Assembly (NCBI RefSeq): GCF_039523175.1
Contig: NZ_BAAAEU010000024.1
Coordinates: 635,771 to 699,770 of the forward strand
Source of the DNA: Dokdonella_A soli
GTDB lineage: Bacteria > Pseudomonadota > Gammaproteobacteria > Xanthomonadales > Rhodanobacteraceae
Length of the DNA stretch: 64,000 bases
Direction: 5' to 3'
Shown here: positions 59,413-64,000 of the stretch, one piece after another
Layout of the letters: every line of letters begins with the position of its first letter
How positions within the stretch are numbered: the first letter of the stretch is position 1
Position numbers and translations under genes: made by a program
Notes under the pieces: model-generated
Told to the model about the DNA's origin: nothing
Databases searched by the model: none
What the model saw: the letters and a program-made list of their open reading frames with translations, nothing else

Positions 59413-59449
59413 CCCTCTCCCCCAACGATGATGCCGTTGGGGGAGAGGG
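59413..59449. repeat. Palindromic repeat, type F, inverted partner
   Basis: The same perfect 15-bp stem with loop ATGATGC. Its GC-rich flank (CCCCCTCACCC) mirrors the flank of the copy at 59255-59291 (GGTGAGGGGGC), so the two are an inverted pair about 195 bp across, spanning the gspG-gspH junction. Confidence 0.92.
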
Positions 59450-59495
59450 GAAATCGGGCTTTCGCGAGCATTGCCGGAGTCGCCGGGAGCGGGGA

Positions 59496-59939
59496 TCACT
59501 GATCCCAGTTGCCGACGTCGGCCGCCTCACCCTCGCCACCGGGCTTGCCGTCGGCACCGAAGCTGTAGACGTCGATGTCGCCGTGCTGGCCGGGATGCTG
59601 GTATTGGTACGGACGACCCCACGGATCCTTGGCGACGCGATCGAGGTAGGGGCCCTTCCAATTCGGCGCATCCGGCTGGCCGGCCGGCTTGGTGACCAGC
59701 GCGTCGAGGCCCTGTTCGCTGCTCGGGTACACGAAATTGTCGAGCTTGTAGAGGCTCAACGCGGTCACGATGCCCTGAATGTCCTGCTTGGCGCGCGTGA
59801 CGCGCGCCTCGCCGGGACGTTCCATCACGCGCGGCACGACGATCGCGGCAAGGATGCCGAGGATCACCACGACGACGAGGATTTCAATCAGCGTGAAACC
59901 GCGCGGGGTTCGCGGCGACGGGGAGCGCAGATGTTTCAT
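59496..59939 (-). CDS. gspG: Type II secretion system major pseudopilin G
   Basis: A 147-residue major pseudopilin with leader MKHLRSPSPRTPRG and mature start FTLIEILVVVVILGILAAIV. The C-terminus shows the calcium-binding GspG pattern: YPSSEQGLDALVTKPAGQPD, WKGPYLDRVAKDPWGRPYQY and DIDVYSFGADGKPGGEGEAA. It is the first gsp gene on this strand; bioA diverges from it with a 43-bp gap, and no gspE or gspF precedes it. Confidence 0.96.
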   Translation of the reverse strand: MKHLRSPSPRTPRGFTLIEILVVVVILGILAAIVVPRVMERPGEARVTRAKQDIQGIVTALSLYKLDNFVYPSSEQGLDALVTKPAGQPDAPNWKGPYLDRVAKDPWGRPYQYQHPGQHGDIDVYSFGADGKPGGEGEAADVGNWDQ

Positions 59940-59982
59940 GGCGAGACTTGTGCTCAAGGCAGACCGGCCCGGATCATAGGCC

Positions 59983-61338
59983 ATGGACACTTCCCTTGCG
60001 AACCGCCTCGCCGTGCGCGACCTCGCCGTGGTCTGGCATCCGTGCACGCAGATGCACGATCACGAAACCCTGCCGATGCTGCCGATCGCGAGCGCCGAGG
60101 GCGCCTGGCTGACCGGCCATGACGGCAAACGCTACCTCGATGCGGTGAGTTCGTGGTGGACCTGCCTGCTCGGTCATCGCCATCCGCGCATCGTGGCCGC
60201 GCTGAAGGACCAGCTCGATCGGCTCGACCACGTGATGCTGGCCGGTTTCACGCACGAACCCGCGATCGAACTCGCCGAGGAGCTGGTGCGGATCACGCCG
60301 GCCGGCCTCGATCGCGTGTTCTACGCGGACAACGGTTCCAGTGCGATCGAGGTCGCGCTGAAACTGAGTTTCCACTATTGGCGCAACCTCGGCCGAGGCG
60401 AGCGCACGCGCTTCATCGCGCTGAGCGGCGGTTATCACGGTGAGACGCTCGGTGCGTTGTCGGTGACTGATGTCGCGCTGTACCGCGAAACCTATGCGCC
60501 TCTGCTCATGCAACCGATCTTCGCGCGCTCACCGGATGCGTATGAGAGCGAACCGGGCGAAAGCGCGGCCGAGTGCGCACAACGCCGACTCCGCGAGATG
60601 CGCGCGCTGCTCGAACACAACGCGCACGAGGTCTGCGCGGTGATCGTCGAGCCGCTGGTGCAGTGTGCCGGCGGCATGCGCATGCACGACGCGGGTTATC
60701 TCACCGGCCTGCGCGCGCTCTGCGACGAATTCGACGTGCACCTGATCGCCGACGAGATCGCGGTCGGCTTCGGCCGCACCGGCACGTTGTTCGCCTGCGA
60801 GCAGGGAAACATCGCACCGGATTTCCTGTGCCTGTCGAAGGGATTGACCGGCGGCACCCTGCCGTTGTCCGCGGTGCTGACAACGCAGACGGTCTACGCG
60901 GCGTTCTACGCGGAGTACTCCGCAGGCAAAGCCTTCCTGCATTCGCACAGCTATACCGGCAATCCCATTGCATGCCGCGCCGCGCTGGCGACCTTGCATG
61001 TGCTGCGCGACGAACCGGTGCTCGAACGCAATCGCGCGCTGGCCACGCATCTCGCCGCGAAGCTCGCGCCGCTCGTCGATCATCCGCACGTTGCCGACGT
61101 GCGCCAGACCGGGATGATCGCCGCGATCGAACTGGTCCGCGACAAAAAGACGCGCGCGCCGTTCCCTGCCAATGAGCGCCGCGGGCTGCGCGTGTATCGA
61201 CATGGACTCGAACGCGGCGCCGTTCTGCGCCCGCTCGGCAATGTCGTCTACTTCATGCCACCGTTCTGCATCACGCCGGACGAGATCGACTTCATGGTCG
61301 AGGTTGCTGCCGAGGGTATCGATATCGCCGTCGCTTGA
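59983..61338 (+). CDS. bioA: Adenosylmethionine-8-amino-7-oxononanoate aminotransferase
   Basis: A 451-residue PLP enzyme of biotin synthesis that transfers the amino group of S-adenosylmethionine to make diaminopelargonic acid. VWHPCTQMHDHE and AVSSWWTCLLGHRHPRI are BioA hallmarks. The cofactor region has LIADEIAVGFGRTGTLFACE and the lysine in CLSKGLTGGTLPLSA. It is divergent from gspG with little room for two promoters. Confidence 0.96.
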   Translation: MDTSLANRLAVRDLAVVWHPCTQMHDHETLPMLPIASAEGAWLTGHDGKRYLDAVSSWWTCLLGHRHPRIVAALKDQLDRLDHVMLAGFTHEPAIELAEELVRITPAGLDRVFYADNGSSAIEVALKLSFHYWRNLGRGERTRFIALSGGYHGETLGALSVTDVALYRETYAPLLMQPIFARSPDAYESEPGESAAECAQRRLREMRALLEHNAHEVCAVIVEPLVQCAGGMRMHDAGYLTGLRALCDEFDVHLIADEIAVGFGRTGTLFACEQGNIAPDFLCLSKGLTGGTLPLSAVLTTQTVYAAFYAEYSAGKAFLHSHSYTGNPIACRAALATLHVLRDEPVLERNRALATHLAAKLAPLVDHPHVADVRQTGMIAAIELVRDKKTRAPFPANERRGLRVYRHGLERGAVLRPLGNVVYFMPPFCITPDEIDFMVEVAAEGIDIAVA

Positions 61339-61359
61339 AGCTCGTGATCCAGCGCTGTC

Positions 61360-61474
61360 GTAGGAGCGGCTTCAGCCGCGATGCTTGCCACAGCGCGATG
61401 AACACCATCCCCACCCAACCCTCGCCTTGAATGGGGAGGGCTTGAAAAGCCATCGCGGCTGAAGCCGCTCCTAC
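61360..61474. repeat. Composite of type A, type B and inverted type A repeats
   Basis: Type A (61360-61384) is followed after 17 bp by type B (61402-61442) and, after a short spacer, by an inverted type A (61451-61474). Together they fill most of the bioA-rsmE gap. The first two parts repeat the layout at 51623-51698. The outer type A arms could pair and enclose the type B hairpin. Confidence 0.92.
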
Positions 61475-61540
61475 GGAACCAATCGGCACGCGATCACGGC
61501 TATTGCTCCGCGCGCAAACCCTGTCCATTACACTTCCCAT

Positions 61541-62275
61541 ATGCGCATCCCACGCATCTACGTGCCGCAACCGCTGAAGCCGGGCCGCGAAGTCGAACTG
61601 CCGGTGCAGGCCGGCCAACACATCGCGCGCGTGCTGCGGCTCGACCGCGGCCATCCGCTGCGCCTGTTCAATGGCGACGGCGGTGAATACGCCGGCGAAC
61701 TCGCCTCACTGGCGAAGCGTTCGGTGACCGCTCGCGTGCTCGAATCCGCTGCTACGGCGAACCGCGAAAGCCCGCTGCGCATCACGCTCGGCCAGGGCAT
61801 CGCACGCGGCGAGAAGATGGACTGGATCCTGCAGAAGGCGACCGAACTCGGCGTCGCCCGCATCGTGCCGCTGATCACCGACCGCACCGAAGTGAAGCTC
61901 GATGCCGAGCGTGCCGAACGCCGCCTCGCGCATTGGGAAGCGGTGATCGCGTCCGCCTGCGAGCAGTGCGGCCGCAACCGCCTGCCGGAACTCCACGAGC
62001 CGATCCGCCTCGCGGACTGGGCCGCCGCGATCGCCGACGAAGCCGGCCTGCGCCTCGCACTCGATCCGCAGGGCGAGGTCGCCGCACGCGAACTCGCGTC
62101 GATCGATGCCGCGACACTGGCAGTGGGACCGGAAGGCGGCCTCTCAGAGCACGATCTCGCGACGCTGGAACAGGCCGGCTTCCGCGGACTGCGGCTGGGT
62201 CCTCGCATCCTGCGCACGGAAACCGCCGGACTCGCCGCGCTCGCGGCCTTGCAGGCCATACACGGCGATTTGTAA
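61541..62275 (+). CDS. rsmE: 16S rRNA (uracil-1498-N3) methyltransferase RsmE
   Basis: A 244-residue SPOUT methyltransferase. The N-terminal PUA-like domain has QHIARVLRLDRGHPLRLF, and the SPOUT domain has ARGEKMDWILQKATELGV, IVPLITDRTEVK, VGPEGGLSEHDLATLE and LGPRILRTETAGLAALA. It methylates U1498 of 16S rRNA. It stands alone behind the composite repeat. Confidence 0.95.
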   Translation: MRIPRIYVPQPLKPGREVELPVQAGQHIARVLRLDRGHPLRLFNGDGGEYAGELASLAKRSVTARVLESAATANRESPLRITLGQGIARGEKMDWILQKATELGVARIVPLITDRTEVKLDAERAERRLAHWEAVIASACEQCGRNRLPELHEPIRLADWAAAIADEAGLRLALDPQGEVAARELASIDAATLAVGPEGGLSEHDLATLEQAGFRGLRLGPRILRTETAGLAALAALQAIHGDL

Positions 62276-62462
62276 GCGACCTGCAAATTCGAGTGAGTCG
62301 ACTCCGATCGACCGCCCGTTGAACGACGCGCCGCCCTACACTGGCTGCCATCGGTCGGGGCGCATAGGCTTCACTGCACCCGCTGGGCACAAGGCGGTCC
62401 ACACGCGCTGACGAACCAGCGATGCCACCATCGCCGACGCACCGACATCGAAGGCAGTTTCC

Positions 62463-62810
62463 ATGAAAGCGGGTATCACAGCTGTACTGATCGCTGCATT
62501 CGCGCCATCTGCACAGGCGCAGACGCCGGCACAGCCGCTGGATCTGAAACTGCCCGCCGCCCACGACGCCGCCGCCGCAACGGCCGCGGATCCGCCCGGT
62601 ACCTACTACGGCGACGTGGGAGGCAACGGAGATGCTTCGGACACACTGATATCAGGCAGCTTCAGCACGACCGTCGGCTACGCGAAGGGTTTCGGCACCG
62701 GCGTGTCGAACGCGGCGACGCTCAATGTGAGCAAGCAATACGACGACGGGAGGACCGTCAACCTGCACATCGATGTCAGGCGGAGCAGTGGTTTTCCAAG
62801 TCGGCGGTAG
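62463..62810 (+). CDS. Small exported protein, unknown
   Basis: A 115-residue protein with signal peptide MKAGITAVLIAAFAPSAQAQ. The mature part has PPGTYYGDVGGNGDASDTLI and GYAKGFGTGVSNAATLNVSK followed by an alternating pattern ending VNLHIDVRRSSGFPSRR. I recall similar lineage-specific proteins in Xanthomonadales but no function. The glycine- and serine-rich beta-type sequence suggests a surface or periplasmic role. Confidence 0.7.
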   Translation: MKAGITAVLIAAFAPSAQAQTPAQPLDLKLPAAHDAAAATAADPPGTYYGDVGGNGDASDTLISGSFSTTVGYAKGFGTGVSNAATLNVSKQYDDGRTVNLHIDVRRSSGFPSRR

Positions 62811-62845
62811 CGCGACGGGCAAATTGCGTCACGCTACCATCACCC

Positions 62846-63120
62846 CTACTTGAAGATTTCCTTGTTCTTCGCGTAACCGAACGCTGGCGCGCGACCAGAC
62901 AGCGCTTGACCATCTCCTTGCGGATCAGTTTCGGATCGCGGGGATGCCAACCATGATCTCATGCGCGGCGACGCGGCTACCCCCGACAGCAACGACTGCG
63001 AGATCACCGCGCGCAGAATTCCGACAAGCGCTATCGCTTCTCACTGGCGGAAAACACGTCGATGATCCGGTCGGCAGTCTTTGCAGCCAAGTTAGTGCAC
63101 AGGGTAGCGAAGAAATAACA
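62846..63120 (-). pseudogene. Decayed fragment of a PilT-type twitching ATPase gene
   Basis: Short stretches in different minus-strand frames align in order with the C-terminal part of PilT: FFATLCTNLAAKTADRIIDV with FSASEK (about 63110-63050), ILRAVISQSLL, then VGGSRVAAHEIMVGIPAIRN (about 62990-62930), LIRKEMVKRCLVAR, and AFGYAKNKEIFK-stop ending at 62846. The stretches are broken by several frameshifts and an in-frame deletion between the LIRE and VKR segments; the Walker motifs are absent. It is a remnant, not a gene. It explains most of the 412-bp gap between the small exported protein and the RAYT. Confidence 0.75.
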
Positions 63121-63222
63121 AGATCAGAGTGTCTTTTCGCACGCCTGCTGTAGCGAATTTCTGACGGACAGGCGCAACCAGGTACCGGTGGCTCGGCCAG
63201 CGAAGTCACGGATGATTCGCGC

Positions 63223-63933
63223 ATGGCCCGTTTGCCTCGCCCCGATCTCGCCCACGTTCCGCAGCACGTCGTGCAGCGCGGCAACAACCGCATGCCGTGC
63301 TTCTTCGATGACGACGACCGACGACGCTACATGACCGTACTGCGCGAAGCGAGCCTGCGCCATCACTGCTCGATTCATGCCTATGTGCTCATGAGCAATC
63401 ATGTCCACCTGCTGGCGTCTCCCGCCACGCCGGGCGCCACCGCATCGATGATGCAATCCCTCGGGCGGATGTATGTCTCCACGTTCAATGCGCGACATCG
63501 ACGCAGCGGCACGCTCTGGGAGGGACGATACAAGTCCCGCCTGGTGGACTCGGAAGCCTACCTGCTGCGCTGCTATCGTTACATCGAACTCAATCCGGTG
63601 CGCGCGGCGATGGTCGCCGCGCCGGAGGACTATCGCTGGTCCAGCTATAACGCCAACGCGGCAGGTGCTGATGACCCCCTGATCCACCCGCATCCGAGCT
63701 ACACGGCGCTTGGAGCCACACCCGATGAGCGCCAGCGCTTATACCGCCAGCTCGTATCCGAAACACTGAGCGAAGACGAACTCGCCGAGATCCGCATCTA
63801 TGTCCAGCAACAACGCGCACTCGGCAGCAATCGCTTCCAGGCAATGATCGAAGCCGAACTAGGTCGATGCGCCCATGCGCGGCCCGCCCATCGCCCTCGG
63901 CTCGCGCAACCCGCGGACGACACCCGCGGCTAA
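63223..63933 (+). CDS. REP-associated tyrosine transposase (RAYT, Y1_Tnp family)
   Basis: A 236-residue protein starting MARLPRPDLAHVPQHVVQRG with NNR following, the usual RAYT N-terminus. The HUH-type metal motif is VLMSNHVHLLASP, and the nucleophilic tyrosine is expected in RCYRYIELNPVRAAMV. GTLWEGRYKSRLVDSEAYLL is another family block. RAYTs cut and rejoin single-stranded palindromic repeats and are held responsible for spreading REP elements. It is full length and looks intact. The 67 bp downstream to the window end show only a small hairpin (CCGCC/GGCGG). Confidence 0.92.
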   Translation: MARLPRPDLAHVPQHVVQRGNNRMPCFFDDDDRRRYMTVLREASLRHHCSIHAYVLMSNHVHLLASPATPGATASMMQSLGRMYVSTFNARHRRSGTLWEGRYKSRLVDSEAYLLRCYRYIELNPVRAAMVAAPEDYRWSSYNANAAGADDPLIHPHPSYTALGATPDERQRLYRQLVSETLSEDELAEIRIYVQQQRALGSNRFQAMIEAELGRCAHARPAHRPRLAQPADDTRG

Positions 63934-64000
63934 GGCACTCTGAAAACTCATGTCGCCGCCGCCTGTGCGTGGCGGTAAGTTCGCGACCGCGACGTCCGAA

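Noticed and set aside
61360..61474. Clustered repeats as a possible CRISPR array
   Set aside because: Units are different palindromic families in mixed orientation with no regular spacers and no cas genes.
62925..63293. Minus-strand frame of 122 codons over the pilT remnant
   Set aside because: Only its last 20 or so residues are PilT-like; the rest is a chance join of frames and overlaps the RAYT start, so it is not a functional gene.

Overview
The window is GC-rich, densely coded chromosomal DNA from a gammaproteobacterium, most likely of the Xanthomonadales (Lysobacterales; a Rhodanobacteraceae or Lysobacteraceae type). The reasons are the lptD-surA-pdxA/rsmA-apaG-apaH gene order, the tamA-tamB end, tandem UbiH-type hydroxylases, the gsp genes, several families of palindromic intergenic repeats together with a REP-associated tyrosine transposase, and a secreted protein ending in IFADGFD-G. 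The genus cannot be fixed from sequence alone. No rRNA, tRNA, CRISPR array or prophage was seen.

Layout. 1-8.6 kb: end of tamA, tamB, a methyltransferase, a glycosyltransferase and two overlapping ubiquinone-type hydroxylases. 8.7-11.5 kb: a BtuM-like cobalamin membrane protein with PduO adenosyltransferase, then two small unknown genes and a histone-deacetylase-family enzyme. 11.6-20.8 kb: lptD, surA, pdxA, rsmA, apaG and apaH, with a divergent LysR/YeiH pair set into the middle. 20.9-24.5 kb, minus strand: folA, thyA, lgt, rlmI. 24.7-30.5 kb: a thioredoxin-domain protein, two TPM-domain proteins, LemA, TerC and DgkA. 30.8-37.5 kb: a PAP2 phosphatase, a frameshifted POT peptide transporter, a CpxRA-like and a RegBA-like two-component system. 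37.6-40.5 kb: an AlkZ-like protein and a coupled parD-parE-HipA-like kinase-DUF3037 operon. 40.7-49.4 kb: isoaspartyl peptidase, M3 peptidase, tesA back to back with a ybbA-ybbP-like ABC system, and small envelope proteins. 49.5-53.1 kb: a beta-helix secreted protein, mazG, cysQ, nudE. 53.2-59.9 kb: hisN and gspN to gspG. 60-64 kb: bioA, rsmE, a small secreted protein, a decayed pilT fragment and the RAYT transposase.

The strongest theme is invasion by short palindromic repeats. At least six types (called A to F here) occur about 20 times. Several no longer lie between genes: one is read in frame inside the thioredoxin-domain protein, one supplies the start codon and prepilin leader of gspH, one supplies the stop codon of lgt, one probably supplies the Shine-Dalgarno of pduO, and one lies in the N-terminus of tamB. 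A RAYT gene of the type thought to move such repeats sits at the right edge. The second theme is the parDE toxin-antitoxin pair translationally coupled to a HipA-like kinase and a DUF3037 protein, which looks like one four-gene unit of unknown purpose.
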